Shown piece by piece: positions 1-13,300 of a DNA stretch of 64,000 bases (the stretch's first letter is position 1; every line of letters begins with the position of its first letter). Both the position numbers and the translations under genes were made by a program. Below the pieces are notes generated by a model. That model saw nothing but the letters and a program-made list of their open reading frames with translations, made no database searches and was not told the DNA's origin. This DNA is from Ottelia alismoides (taxonomy: Eukaryota; Streptophyta; Magnoliopsida; Alismatales; Hydrocharitaceae), in contig JAZKJV010009324.1 of the NCBI GenBank assembly GCA_037367405.1, positions 682,001 through 746,000 on the forward strand. Reading direction: 5' to 3'.

Positions 1-1536
1 CTCATTCGCCCATTACTAATGCTGGCACTGTGGAATTCTCCCCCTCACTCAGACTTACAGGCGTGCATTACGCTCCTGCCTTCCCTCTTAGCTTATTATC
101 TGTTCATAAACTATGCATTGAGCTTAACTGTCAAGTAATATTTGATAAATTTTGTTGTTACTTTCAGGACATCCGGACGAAGCAGATCTTTGGTGGGGGA
201 TATGAGAAGAATGGGCTGTATTATCTTGACATCCCTACTGATTCCAATTTTGCGGGTGCTGCGTCCATTTCCACCGATCCACTACTATGGCATCTTCGTC
301 TTGGTCATCCATCTGCCAAAGCTCTATCCATGATGTTCCCTGAACTTTCATCGCTAAAGCCCTTTGAGTGCGAGGCGTGCCAGTTTGGGAAACATCATCG
401 AGCATCCTTCCATGCTCGAACTGAGTCTCGTTGTTCAACACCTTTCGCGTTATTCCATTGTGATATATGGGGACCTTGTCCGGTTCGTACACTAAGTGGG
501 CATAAGTATTTTGTTGTTTTTATTGATGATTTCAGCAGACTGTCCTGGGTCTATCTACTAAAAAACGTTCAGAGATTAATATTATCATCAAAAATTTCTT
601 TCAGTATGTCAAAAATATTTTCTCCACTACTATACAAATTTTTCGCTCGGATAATGCTCTAGAATTCACCCAAAATAACCTTGCCACATTTTTTGCTTCT
701 CAAGGAAGCATACATCAAACCTCTTGTCCCTATACATCCCAACAAAACGGGATAGCAGAAAGAAAATTACGACACCTCCTAAACATTGCCCGATCTCTTC
801 TATCTCAGATGAAAGTTCCCAAAACCTACTGGGGTGATGCTATATTAACTGTCGTTCATCTTATCAACAGAGTACCTTTGCCTTCTCTAAATGGGTCTAC
901 CCCATTCTCCTTACTCTACCCCACATAATTGCCTTTCCCCCTACCTCTAAGGGTCTTTGGTTGTGTGTCGTTTGTTCACAAATTCCAAAATATAGATAAA
1001 CTCTCGCCACGTGCAATCAAATGTGTTTTTCTGGGGTACTCCCGCGCTCAAAAAGGTTACAGGTGCTATGATCCTCAAGGTCAGCGCTATTACATCTCGA
1101 CAGATGTTACATTTTTGAGAACACAAGATTCTTCTCTCATACTATCACTGATATTCCCCTTGATCTTCCACCTCCACCCATCGTCTACAAACGAAGAAAC
1201 GTATCTGCACCACCAGAAGTTCCTTTACCTGTCTCGCTCTCCCAAGATGATATGCCCTCTCCAAGTATCCCCCCCAAGGATGTCCCGGATGATCCTCTCG
1301 AGCTTCCAATCGCTCTACGGAAGAGTAAAAGACAGTGTACTTCCTATCTGATGTCTCACTACACCTCTACTGCCACTTTATCTGACTATGACAGACGGTA
1401 TACAGATGCTCTCATGTCTATTTCCATTCCGCGAGATCACAACAGTGCGTCACAGGATTCCGGCTGGCGACATGCAATGGATGAAGAAATGAATGCCCTA
1501 TATCAAGAGGAACATGGGATCTTGTTCAATGTCTGA
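1..1536 (+). pseudogene. copia pol fragment: protease end, GAG-pre-integrase, integrase
   Basis: The first ORF (30-662) carries the SLLSVHKLC-type segment that follows the copia protease. It continues into the GAG-pre-integrase block with WHLRLGHPS and CEACQFGKHH, whose His and Cys residues form the integrase zinc site. The integrase core starts at HCDIWGP, which holds the first catalytic Asp. After a frameshift near 570-600 the core continues with the SDNALEF Asp around 650-670 and the GIAERK Glu near 750. The C-terminal integrase part (RVFGCVSFVH, KCVFLGYS) lies at about 945-1130. The last ORF (1252-1536) is the variable linker ending with the WRHAMDEEMNAL motif that leads into reverse transcriptase. 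Integrase would insert the cDNA copy. Several stops make it non-functional. Confidence 0.9.
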
Positions 1537-1550
1537 GAGGGACTACACCA

Positions 1551-2912
1551 GTGGCATGCAAATGGGTCTTTATGACCAAGCAGTCACCGGACGGCTCCAT
1601 TGACAGGTTAAAAGCTCGTCTTGTGGCTAAGGGTTTTATACAAACCTATGGTGTATACTATTTTGAGACATTCTCATCTGTTGCACAAATGGGGTCTATC
1701 AGGACTGTTCTTTCATTAGCAGTAAATAAATCATGGCCTATCTTTCAGCTAGATGTCAAAAATGCTTTTCTCTATGGCGACCTTGATGAGGAGGTATACA
1801 TGATGCAACCTCCAGGTTATGAAGTCGAGGGCGAGTATGTATGTCGACTTCGCAAAGCGATATATGGTCTCAAGAAAAGCCCAATGGCATGGTTTGACAG
1901 ACTTACCACAGAAATTAGCAATCTTGGATTCCAGAGAACAACATCTGATTACTCAGTATTTGTCAGAAAACAGGCAACTGGTACCGTTATACTTGCCGTC
2001 TATGTTGACGATATGGTTCTCACAGGTGATGATTACAATGGAATATCAGAAACTAAGGCCTTTCCTCAAAAGGTTTTTGTTACTAAAAACCTTGGTCATC
2101 TACACTACTTCTTACGCATAGAAGTACTTCGCACTATTGAAGGACTTCACCTATCACAGAGGAAATATTGTCTAGACATTCTTACTGAAGCAGGAGTCCT
2201 CGGATGCAAGCCCTCTGGTATTCCCGCAGATCCAAAGAAGCATGTCAGCTTGTCTGATTCTACCTTTGATGATGTCACTCGATATAGAAGCCTTGTTGGT
2301 AAACTCCTCTACCTTACTGCCACCTGACCAGATAACTCCTATGCAGTTAGTAGAGCTAGTCAACACATGGAATGACCGAGTTACAACCACTGGCAATATG
2401 ACCTACAAATCCTACGATACTTGAAGGAATCTCCAGGACGAGGTCTCTTTAATGGGGCAAATGGGCACACAGATGTTATTGCATATGCTGATGCTGATTA
2501 TGCAGGTTCTCCAGAAGATCGATGTTCTACTACAGGCTATGCGATGATGGTTGGAGGAAACACTGTTACATGGAGGAGCAAGAAACAGACCGTAGTATCT
2601 AGATCTAGTGCAGAGGCATAATACAGGGCAATGGCCCAAGCTACATGTGAAATCACATGGCTATTGGCTTTTCTTCAGGAACTTGGTAGTAATGTCACTA
2701 CTCCTATTCCTCTATATTGTGACAACAAATCTGCAACCAACATAGCCACGAATCCAGTGTTCCATGAACGAACCAAGCACATAGAGATCGACTGCCACTT
2801 CATACGGGATGCTGTCAAAACAAGAAGAATTGCTACTCCACATATTAGCACTGATCTTCAGCTAGCAGATATCTTCACAAAAGCCTTACCCAAGAAACGA
2901 CTACTTGCTTAA
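1551..2912 (+). pseudogene. copia pol fragment: reverse transcriptase and RNase H
   Basis: The ORF at 1551-2327 is a nearly complete copia reverse transcriptase. It shows KARLVAKGF, the catalytic Asp in FQLDVKNAFL (about residue 68), AIYGLKKSPMAW, and the catalytic YVDD box at residues 151-154. After a stop and frameshift the RNase H region runs through 2421-2621 (YADADYAGSPEDR, TTGYAMMVGG, KKQTVVSRSSAEA) and 2631-2912 (CDNKSATNIA, HERTKHIEIDCHF, DIFTKALP). The product would copy element RNA into DNA and remove the template. A stop between 2618 and 2620 interrupts the RNase H core. The sequence after 2912 no longer matches the family. Confidence 0.92.
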
Positions 2913-3555
2913 AATTTGAGCGCTGAAAGCAGAGTTGTTTTTCAAATCATGTTAAATGCAATAGTGTATTTAATATGTAACATATTTGTTGCAATCTCGG
3001 ATGTTGCTTCCCGCTTACCGATGGTGTTACGGTGTTCTCGATGGGACACTGGACAACGATTTTACATTTTAGAGCACTGGAACCATTATACATTGACTAA
3101 TATATCATTTTGCCACAATCCTACACTGTTGCCACATACAATTAAAATTCCCACATTTTCACATACACCAGGTGCATTTGATCCATAAGACTATCTGATC
3201 TCCCTACATTTCGCTCTTTGAATGAGTGATTCCAGATTTAATGTTCCGATGGTTCTTCATCCACGCATGAATGAGAGCACTAGAGGGAGAATCCTGCTAA
3301 TTCGATCTGTAAATGTAAGAAGAACCATTCAAAGAACATGATTCTAGGCCCATGTGTGGCGAAATTGATCTTCGAGTTAACATCGTGTACATTATCACCT
3401 AGAGTTGAATGAACTCCAAGAATGAGATAGGATATTTTCATATTCCATAACAGAGCAAACATCGTCCAAAAGGAAGAACTCCAATACCATGCATCAGAAT
3501 CAACAATGCCTTCCACTGTGTTTTAATTGTTAAGAAACATAATCTTCGTCTCCTG
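2913..3555. other. no gene recognised; flank between copia and element A
   Basis: The first part is probably the 3' untranslated end of the copia element. A minus-strand ORF of 78 codons at 3280-3516 matches no family I know. No second LTR copy is available to mark the copia 3' LTR. The base content is ordinary up to 3555, where the LTR of element A begins abruptly. Confidence 0.5.
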
Positions 3556-6500
3556 TGATGAATACATGATTCTCACTCTTTATTCTTTTATTTTAGCTCT
3601 TCTTTTTGGTAAAATACCCCATAAATACCTATAAATAGAATAATTTAGCTTTCTGTATGCTCTTGTTAATATTGCATAATAAGCATGTAATTTTTGCAAA
3701 AAAAAGGAAAAAGAAAAATAATGACGTATTTAGATCAAAAATAGAGTGACCCAAACCCCAAGAAAAGGTCAAGACTTGACCTGATCGCAAAATAAAATAC
3801 GTAGAGAGAGATATGGTTCACTATGTATTGTATATATCCTCTATACTTGTACATATTATTTATTTATTATAAAATCAAATTATTTTACTCTTTTGCACCC
3901 TTGTATATAGTTTTAATATTATTAGAAAAATAAAATAAAAATCAGAAAAATAAAAATAAAATCCTTAATTTCTTATACAAAATACACATGTATATTCTAC
4001 AGTCACTATTTATGTTATTCCCTTAAATAATCTATAAAAAAATAAAAATTATTTTATCTTGCAAAAATTATGTTGTAAATAAACAAAATAAAAAGTAAAG
4101 GTATTTGTGTAAAAATAATAAAATAAAAATACCTGTACATAATAAATAGGTAAAATATACCTATATATAATACTATATAATGTTTATACCTTATTTTATT
4201 TTTTATTAAGTAATTAAAAATCATAGAAAAATACTTTATAAAATAATAAATATTTTTTATTTTATACACTTTTTATTTTAACTTCATTTGCTATTTTCTA
4301 TTGAAATTCATTTGATTGTGTAAATCTTGATTTCTCATTGGTCCACGTCAGACCGTTGACTGGAGTCAACGGTCTCTTCCAGACTCGGTCGGGTCACTTT
4401 CCTCTCACCGGAGCATTTTCTCTGATTTTTCATGCATGAACCCGACCTACTCTTCTCTTGGTTCTTGCACCTGATTGTAGACCAAACTCCCAAGATCCTC
4501 ATGGATCCCTAGGCACAGCCGGATCTGCCTAGGGTTCTACATACGCATCCGATCTTCTTGGACCCTTAATTTGTCTATAAAATACCTCTTCCGACTCCAT
4601 AGTCCTCCATCTCATCCCTCACGCCCCCATTCTTCCCTAGACACCTTCAGTGGAGCGGCACCCACTCGAGGAGCTACTTAGGATCCTTAGGAGACGCCTG
4701 GAGGCTCGTAGGTCATCATGTAGCCGGAGAACCGCCGCAAGAAGCCTCTCAGTCTGTCGTAGCTCAATTGAGGCCACTACCTCGCCGGCCACCTTCACCT
4801 GAAGCTCAGGAACACATCTCGACCTTCAGGTATCTATTTTTCTTTTCACATTGCCTAGTTCAATCGCATCTTCACCTTTCGCGCCGCTGCCTTCATCTCT
4901 GCTCCGACCAGCTAGTCGGAGCCTCGATATCCTTTCCCCTCCGTTCTGATCAACACCACACTTCGCCCCACATATTCTTACGCAACCTATCCACCCTAAC
5001 GCTCGACCATCGGGTCGAGATTAGGAAGGGATTCCTTCCTTTCCAGCTGTAATAACCGGGATCAGAGCATATCGTCGAGTCCCTTCTACTCTTTGCATGT
5101 CATTGCACGCATGAGGAAACCACTTAGAGTCCTCAGCTGCTTTGGCGGTCTGCTACAGGTCTCCCTTCACCTTCACGCACAACCAGCTATCACCACCTTC
5201 ATTCGAGCACGCCACCCCTGATGCGGAACACCTCCACGATGCAGTCGAACCTCTCCGATATTCTATCAGAGCGTAAGAGCCCCTCTGATGCTCGGTTGAA
5301 GCTTGCCTGGGTCCTGTTCTTGCTGACCCTTCGCCCGCCGTCGTATGGCCCCCTCCTACCAGATCGCATCTGAGCCGCCTGACAGGGCCAGCATTTTGGC
5401 CGTTGGATCAGAGCTCTGACGTATCTGCCCCGCACGTCTGCGACATCCTCTGCAGCCGTAAGATCCGCAGCAGGAGTCGATCAGCACCATACAATAGAGA
5501 GACTCGACGCACGCCACGTGCCCTCTCCAAGGGTATATTTCCCTTTTGCCCTCGCACGTTTCGCTATTTTGCTTTTTTCCATTAAATAAATGTTGTAGTT
5601 CAGAACTTTTACAGTTTGGTCCTCATAGTTTATAGTATTTGCATTTTAGTCCCACCAAATCTGTAGCATGTGTAATGCTCATGTGTAGTCTGGGATATTT
5701 GCATGTTTTGCCTGGAACTTTTATGTTGTTAATGAATGGATGTTAACTTTTGAAAATTTATTTAAACCCCTGCGCGTTCAATATTGAGCATGTGCATGAT
5801 TTGTTTGGGATTTTTGTAGATAAGGCCCTCAGCTTTTAAAGTGTGTTACTGATTTGGTCTGTGAACTTACTGTATTTACAAGAGGTCCCTACGAACTGCA
5901 CCTAATTACACATTGTATTTTGGACTTAATAAATAGTAAATTAACTTGAAAAATTACATAAAAATTACCATTGACTCATGTTAGTGTGTAATATTTTCTT
6001 TATTTTATTGGAATATTTATTTGCATTTCCAATTTTAAAAAAAATCAAAAACCTTCAAAAATATCCCTGCTTGCCTTAGATAATTTATAAAAATTCGAAA
6101 AATGTTTTAAAAAATTCTATAAAAATTCTTGGTGTGCCTTTTTTGTGTGTTTTACTTATAGTATATATTTTATTTGAAAAACTTTTACAAAAAACCTAAA
6201 AATTACAAAAACATTCACAAACTTACAAAAATCATATAAAATCGTAGAAAACTCCAAACATTCAATTCCCATATCCTGTTTGTAGGTATTTATTCATATT
6301 TTATCATAAAATTGCTATCTAGCACTTTAGGGCATTTTAATATTTTGAATTTGCAATTTATTCTTGTCTGTGCACTGCTTGCCTTTTTGAGCTTTATTTG
6401 ATTTTAAAAATTACAAAAATATCAGAAAAACCTAGAAAAATTACCAAAAACATAAACCTCTAAAATCTAAAAATATTTTTACCTTAATTTTCTAAGCATT

Positions 6501-6837
6501 TTTAGCTAATTAGAAATATACAAAAAGAACATTGTACTTGTTTTATTTTATCTTTGTGCTTGTGTTCTTTATTCAAAAATAAAAAAAACTAAAGATTAAA
6601 AACCATTAATAATTGTTTTATTTTTGGAAATTTTACTACTTTGTATTCTCTTCGTGCTCCTTGTGTTTGACCTTGGTGGCTATACCAAGTAAATAAAATA
6701 GTGAACTGCTTACATTTCTTGATTGCTTGAATTTTTTGAGTGGTTTTATTTTCCTTGATTGAGTCGGTCTATCGATTGGGGTCGCAACGACCTCGGATTT
6801 TAATTGATACTTACCCTGGTTGATTGGCAGCTCATCA
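3556..6837 (+). repeat. 5' LTR of element A (3282 bp)
   Basis: It aligns along its length with 45813-49115. It begins TGATGAATACATGATTC and ends GCTCATCA. Three bases separate it from the primer-binding site. It has an AT-rich U3 (about 3600-4300), a TATA box near 4576, a GC-rich stretch (about 4600-5560) and a long AT-rich R/U5 part with many short A and T runs. Short ORFs in the GC-rich stretch, such as 4768-5052, keep no common frame in the other LTR copy and are not called as genes. Confidence 0.93.
4576..4582 (+). promoter_or_regulatory. TATA box of the element A 5' LTR
   Basis: TATAAAA lies within TTTGTCTATAAAATACC. The same context is found in the 3' LTR at 46862-46868. It stands at the switch from AT-rich U3 to GC-rich sequence, where the LTR promoter of these elements is expected. 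Confidence 0.7.
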
Positions 6838-8239
6838 GAATGGCACCGTTGCCGTGGAGCACGACATAGTAGTCATTTTTCAATTTTGTTGCTTCATTTT
6901 ATCTATTTGTTGTAACTGCTTTCTGACACCATTTTATTTCACTTCTTGTGCGAGGAACCGCCCAAGGGACGCTTCATTTTTCTTTTGGAGGAGCCCACAT
7001 CCGAGGAGGAGCAGAGGAGTTAGAGATTAGTTATAACTCATAGATTAGCTTTATTTTTGCAAAAAACTTCTTTTATTGTAATAATTAGACTCTGAGACAC
7101 TTACTTGGACACTTAGACACTTCGGGGTATGTTTCACCGGGGGGACTCATCGTAGCATTTTTGTGTTTTGTTTTATTGCTTTTTATTTTATTTTTATTCT
7201 CGAGTATTTAGCCTTTAGACTTAGGATTTTTTTATTGTGACGTAGTTATCTAAGGCAAACACCTAATTGCTTATATGATTCTATAGATAGTAATTGGACC
7301 TAGCTAAAAATAAACTTAAAAAGTTAACATATTGGGATTAGAGACCACGTACTGAGAGAGACCGGATACAACACTCGCAGGACCCATTGTAGTGGGCACC
7401 GATCGACCTCAAAGACTGGACTCGGGTCTCTCTTCACGATAGTTAGCTATCTGTGCTTCACGATTTATAGAAATTTCTCGTCTAAGGCTGATTTCCTCGT
7501 GCATCATATAGATAGTTTATTTTGTGTCTTTACTTTTATGTGTGTATCACCCTACATGTAGAATGCTGGAGTTAGGTAAACATTTCTCTATCTGTATGCA
7601 TCATAGTATTTTTTCGTGCATCGACTTTTTCGACTTCCTCACCATGTTTTATTAGACTCAAAATAACCAAGGAAATCGAAAAATTTGTTAGGCGTTGTCT
7701 TATTTCAGAAAATTACCTGAAAATAGATAACCAAATAATATTGGGAATGCTAATGCAAACTTGACCCTAAAATACACTTCACCTAAAAATTCTTGTATTA
7801 GGGAGAGTCAAGCCCTCATTGATTGATTTATCTGCAGCGAGAGAGTGACCCACACACTAGGCTAGAGCCACGTCTGATCTTTCTTCAGACAGCTGGTCTT
7901 ACAGTTGGTTGTTCTCCAGTGAGGATTTTACTGGGTAGCTGGTAATCAGTCAGGGGCTTCCTTAGCAAATTGGGCAGATTTGGTAGTCGGTAAACAGTTC
8001 GCACCTATACTGGCTGGAAAAAAACTAGCTGTGAGATTATGCCAGTTTCCTTGGATTATTGGGCTCCTAACAACTCGCTTAATCATTCTGATAGACTGAT
8101 TTGTCACCTTAATAAAAATCGACAAGATAAATGATCAATCTTTCACGGTCATCTGCTCGAGTGTTGAGTAGGTGAAAAAGGGGGTTGTCTCCTCATCTTG
8201 TTTGCATCTAGTCCCATCTTGATAAATCCCCAGATCACG
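6838..8239 (+). other. Untranslated leader of element A
   Basis: This runs from the primer site to the gag start and has no supported gene. It is alignable with the leader of element D (62292-63902), including the block with GATCGACCTC near 7400 and the GTAGTCGGTAAAC...ACTGGCTGG motif at 7982-8017. An ORF of 68 codons over the primer site (6824-7030) is not credible as a gene. Confidence 0.75.
6841..6858 (+). other. Primer-binding site of element A (tRNA-Asp type)
   Basis: TGGCACCGTTGCCGTGGA starts three bases after the LTR end. It matches the complement of the 3' end of plant tRNA-Asp (TGGCGCCGTTGCCGGGGA) except for G-to-A in the CpG at base 5 and one change near the end. Minus-strand DNA synthesis would start here. 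Confidence 0.88.
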
Positions 8240-10337
8240 ATGACATGCAGGAGGTCTCGTAGGCTGCCTTTGATAGCACCGCTTTCGAGCACTCCCCTCC
8301 ATTCATCTAGGCAGATTCATAAAGCCCAAACCATCTCTCAGAACCTGAGTTCGCTACCACCTTGTTCCATAGAGGAGAGGCCAACATTGTATATGTTCAC
8401 TTGACGGCACCTGATTTGGGGTCTTTTGCCTTTGTAGAGACCCAAGAGATGGCTAGCAATGAGGGATGCACTGATGAGCAGCTGCAGGGATATGAATATA
8501 TACTTGACCAGGCCACCATCAACAACACACTCTTAGCCTCCTTGGAGACCATGCAACGTCATATCAGAGATCATGGAGCATTAATGTCAGAGGTGTGCTG
8601 AGAGCAAATGTAGATGCGAGTCGGCAGAGTAGAGCCGCAACGACAAGTCGGTGGAGAGATATTGATAGTTGGAGGAGGATATGGACACCTAGATGACTAG
8701 CCAGTGAAGAGACCGACACAGAGGATGAGACAGTTGCACAACCCTGATGCAACCCTCACCCATTGTTGGATTCAGCTGCCAGAGATCCTGGGTGATTTTG
8801 AGCTTCACCCCCAGACCATCCAATTATTACCCAAGTTCCATGGGCTAGCCACAGAGGAGCCACACCTCCATATGTAGGAGTTCTAGATGATCTGCAGCAC
8901 TTTCCATGACATATTTGTGGACAAGGACATGATCATGATGATAGACTTCCCGTTCTCCTTAGTTTATAGAGAAGCCTATTGGCTGAAGTATTTGGGGAGG
9001 TATGTCACCACCTGGGAGCATCTTCGGACCGAGTACTTGAACAAGTACTATCCACTCGGTCGGAAGAATGCAACAGAAGCGATTATCAACAATTTCACTA
9101 TGATCCCAAACGAGTAGTTTCACGAGGCTTGGGATCGATTTCAAGATCTTATCGATCGGTGTTCACATCACGAGATATCCAAGCCCAACCTTGTCTTGAG
9201 TTTCTTTTATGGGACGACACCAAAGCTGCAGGGGCTACTGAATGCCTCATGTGGAGGAACATATTTTGCCATGGATGAGAATAAATTTTGGGCCATCTAC
9301 GAGGAGATGGCAGAAAACTACACTGTGATGTCCCAGACTAGGGTTTACACTCAGGGGAAGCCCCTCCCACTAGTTGTGTCTTATTAGAGGATTACAGGGG
9401 TCTATGTTGGTCCTTCTACTTCATCAGTAGCTATACAAGCCAAGTCCTCAGTCGCTGACATGGGGATCATCAGCGAGAAGCTAGACCGCATTGAGATCAT
9501 TGAGAAGAAGCAGTGCCAGGGCCTTACCCAGATCGATCAGTTGGCACAAACACTGAGTGACCTAAAGACTCAGATGATGTATCTCCAGGAGGCATAGATG
9601 GCTCCATAGCCGTGTTTCAGGTCATGCGTTGATCCCAGCAGCAGCAACGCCACCCAACCATCTGCCATGTATCGGCATGTCCACCACATTCAAGCAGAGC
9701 CAGTCCAGCCGTTACAGCACTACTCCCAGCTACCACCACTAAGGACACTTAGATGGTGGTCTACCAGCTAGATCAACCCCTATCAATTATTCCCTTACCA
9801 CACTTGGAGCAACAGAATCCGTTGATGGAAGTCAATGGGATTTGGTATGATCGGTACCAGCAGCAACATGGGATCTTTCGTGATCACCCGGGTTTTCGAT
9901 GGTCCATCAGAGGCACCTCATCCCAGCAACAGCCTCCAACTCAGGGCGGACAGATCAACCAATAGCAGCTGCAGCCCCATCACCCCCAGTAGTATCAACA
10001 AACACACTAGCAGGGTCTTTGTCCCTACCATCAGGGACAACAGTGGAGGCAGCCTCAACAGTACTCCCAGCCTCCCCCTCATTATGAGCAGTAGTCTCGG
10101 CTTCATTTCCAGCGAGGCAACCCGTCCGGTTCTCAAGGACCTGTCTATGAGAATCCAGCCCTTGACGATCTCGCTCGCCTACTCTCTGATCAGTAAGCAT
10201 CCTTTCGGTAAGAGATGGACAAGTTACGACAGGAGATGAGGTCAAGGGCAAGGCTTCCATATCCGCTCAGATCGAACCAAACCTGAACAATCTAAAAAGG
10301 AAATCTAAACAGGTACAATTTGCAAAGACTACCACTC
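8240..10337 (+). pseudogene. gag: gag of element A, N-terminal and central part, interrupted by element B
   Basis: Gag would form the particle that packages element RNA. The start at 8240 is chosen because element D has an ATG at the same place, followed by a similar Arg/Ser/Pro-rich N-terminus. The retrotransposon gag domain lies around 8880-9390: a tryptophan-containing helix (YWLKYLGR), TWEHLRTEYLNKYYPLGR, then FHEAWDRFQDLIDRC and LNASCGGTYF. After it comes a coiled-coil-like stretch (about 9460-9590) and a Gln/Pro-rich tail (9640-10250). Stops at about 8599, 9115 and 9385 and frame changes break it. No CCHC zinc knuckle is seen. The reading continues beyond the B insertion at 23282. Confidence 0.85.
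10333..10337. repeat. Left target-site duplication of element B (CACTC)
   Basis: CACTC lies directly left of B and TACTC directly right of it (23282-23286). Four of five bases match; the C/T difference fits mutation after insertion. Confidence 0.65.
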
Positions 10338-13300
10338 TGATAACTCAGGTTTCGGGAGCGGATAAAGTATTGGTGTAGAGAATCGCTTGGAATCGAAACC
10401 CAAATTGATCAAACAAAAATTACAGTAGAAACATGAGAGAAAATCCTATTCTACCATTCATTACTAATTTTAACTAGGTGAGTGTGCCTGGGTCGAACTC
10501 AAGGAAGCAAAATGTCTAAACATAGTTTTCGAGACAAGGAATTCCAACAAAATCCACTTTTATTCTTGATTTTACAAGGAAAGAAATTGAGAACAAATTC
10601 AGTTTAAAACAAACTCAAGAAGAAAAAAATCAAAACCACAACAGAAAGCGACAAAAAATTCAAGAAAAGTACTCGAAAATAGTTTGGGTAGTTATCGAGC
10701 TACCCTAAAAAATCGTGGGAAAATGAGAAAAATTCGAGGTTCAAATGGCCCTTACAAGCCAAGGACCTAACTGCAAGAAAAAAATGTTGAGTTTCTGTTA
10801 CAAAACAATCCCTGGAGGGACTAAAATGTGAAAGAAATATGTTTTATTACAATTAGATCCTTGTGCAGGGACCTAATTGTAGTTTCTGGAAACTCTGGAG
10901 GCAGGCTTTAATTTCTGGATGCTGTTGGGCTTATGATGCAAATGTTCTACCCCTTCGCATTCGACGGCTGAGATTAGAAGGCGTTGTGCGATCTACTCCA
11001 TCCGCTAGGGACACGTGTCAGTAGGCTGTGCAACTTGGCGTTCATGAGTGTTCTTCAGGCAGCTCGTGCTTCTGACGAAGAGGTCCTCTTCTCTGGATTT
11101 TTGCCGACGACTGACGAGGTTCTTGGGCCTCTAGCGGGGCCAGATTGGTGGCTCCTCCATCCCTTGAGCTCGTCCATGGGTGAACTCGATCGGAGATGGT
11201 CGCGATCTGCGAAAGAAAGCTGATGAAGATGGTGGTTATGGATTTGCTCCTAGAGCTTCGTCGTTATTGAGTCCTCTTCGGATTTGATTTGCGAGAGGTC
11301 ATGAGTTATTATTGCATTTGAAATTGCTCCAGATGGTAGATAGATATGCAAATAACATGATATGTGCTCGATTCGCTCAAGAATCGATCGAATGATTAAG
11401 GTTTTTGCACGATCAAAAAGTGTTCCCAGAATACATGAAATTGGATGTATTAACAATGGCGTGTGAATGGAAAGAAATCCGAGGGAAACAAAATGGAATG
11501 GGAGATGGATATTTGATATGCATTTTTTGAGAGATGATTAAAGGATCTTATCGCCTAAATAGCTAACCTAATCGAGGCACTCTTATCAAGAAATAAAAGG
11601 TTGAAATACGAAGGAAGTACCTGTGATTGCAGTGTGTAGAACCGTTGCCGGTCTTCGCTGGACTGGATGACTTCCCGAAGCTCCACACTGCTCGAGGCGG
11701 TGATGCAAGGCGGACAAGCACCTTGGAACATCTCCTCCGACGTTCCTCTTCCACACGAGGCGGTGCCTTGGTGCTGTCACCACCAGAGGCAGCTGGAATA
11801 AAGTTTAGAAGGAGGAGGTTCGACTGATGGTTCTGGAGAAGAATCAGTTAGGGGAGACTTAGTTAGATCTCGACAGCTTCATGGCCATTTATAGATGAGT
11901 TGCTTGAGCTCCAAGGTGGATCTAATGGTGGGCGAGTAGGAGGGTTGTTAGGAGAATAGGATGGAGGGCTTGGATCGATTGGATTAGTTGTGAAGTGCGC
12001 GGGAGAAATTGGTGAGGAGGGGGTTCTTAAAGAAGACTAGGTGCTGACACGTGTCAGCACCTGGTTGGCCAGATGAATAAATAACATATAAATTAAATAA
12101 TAAATAGCAAATCGTGTTATTTTAAATAGGTAAAAAATGAAAAATATAAATAATTAATTAACTAAATTATGGTATAATTATTTTTTGTAAATTCAATAAA
12201 TAATTAATTAGATATGAATTTTAAATTTTCTTAATTATTATGATAATAAATAAAGTCTTTGTGAATTTTTATGGATTTTAATAAATTAATTTAGATATAT
12301 TAACAAATAAGGGTATAAGTTATGCAGTTCAATTTCATCTATTAATTATGGTTTTGGATTTTATTAAAATAATAAATAAGCTCCAAAAATTATGAAATAA
12401 ATTATGATGAAAATATAATATCATGAAAATACATAGAAATTATAAAATTAATAAAACTTTAAATAATATATTCTAAATAAAATAAATGGCCTAAAAACCC
12501 CTTTGTCATTAGGTTTTAAAACTGACTTTTTACAGACGAACTCCGATTTTAATGAAACCACCTCTATTAATTAGAGAATATTATTTCATGAACTTTAAAG
12601 GTGAGTAGTGTGAAATTGGCGTTCGTATGAGGAAGTTATGATGTTCGGAAGTTGAGATTTTGACAATTTAAAAGTATGATTTCTTGGCATATATACAGGA
12701 TAATATTTTTAACTTAATTTTATATTTTTATATACATTTTTAGAAATAATTACGAAAAGAGTTTGGTGAAGATTATATTCGTATGAATTAAGTAAAAATA
12801 AATGAAGATTTGATAATTATTTGATAAATACTGAATAATGTGTGGAGTGTTATTTAATTATTTTTTTATGGTTTTCTTCTCTTATCTCCGCCTACTTGTT
12901 GTTTTGTCAACCAATCCATACTGACTTGGTTCTGGGGTTAGGTTATATAAATACAACTTTCAGCTATATTTATATTATCTGAGTCGTATTGTACATATAT
13001 ACATATCTACAATCTGCCTTATTTTCTTTTCTTTATTCTTTATTTATTTACATGTTTATGATGTATAAAAGTGCATTTTTATTCATGAATGAGCTTTTTA
13101 TAAAATGTGGAAATTAATGAATATTTACATGTAGGGATTTTTACCCGACAGACCCTATAAACTTTGCCAATCACCTCCACGACCTTTGAAACAACCTAAT
13201 TCCTCCCTCGACCCTGTAAACTGGGCAACTCTTACCCCATGAACCCTTTGAGTAATATGTTTTAAGCCCGTGGAGGTTCTTGGCATAATTTACAGGTCGA

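Larger units (their letters stand above)
1..2912 (+). mobile_element. Ty1/copia retrotransposon, 5'-truncated by the window, decayed
   Basis: The domain order is end of protease, GAG-pre-integrase zinc region, integrase, reverse transcriptase, RNase H. Integrase upstream of reverse transcriptase is the Ty1/copia order. The window begins inside the protease/linker, so gag and the 5' LTR are outside. Frameshifts near 570-600 and in-frame stops at several points (for example around 927, 1536, 2325 and 2619) show it is dead. The 3' LTR could not be delimited because no second LTR copy lies in the window. It lies just left of element A. Confidence 0.93.

Noticed and set aside
3280..3516. 78-codon minus-strand ORF as a host gene
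   Set aside because: No recognised domain or splice context, and it lies between two retrotransposons.
4768..5052. 94-codon ORF in the GC-rich part of LTR A
   Set aside because: The other LTR copy does not keep the frame; GC-rich LTR sequence gives chance ORFs on both strands.
6841..6858. tRNA-Asp-like sequence
   Set aside because: Only the 18-base complement of the tRNA 3' end is present after each LTR; it is a primer site, not a tRNA gene.
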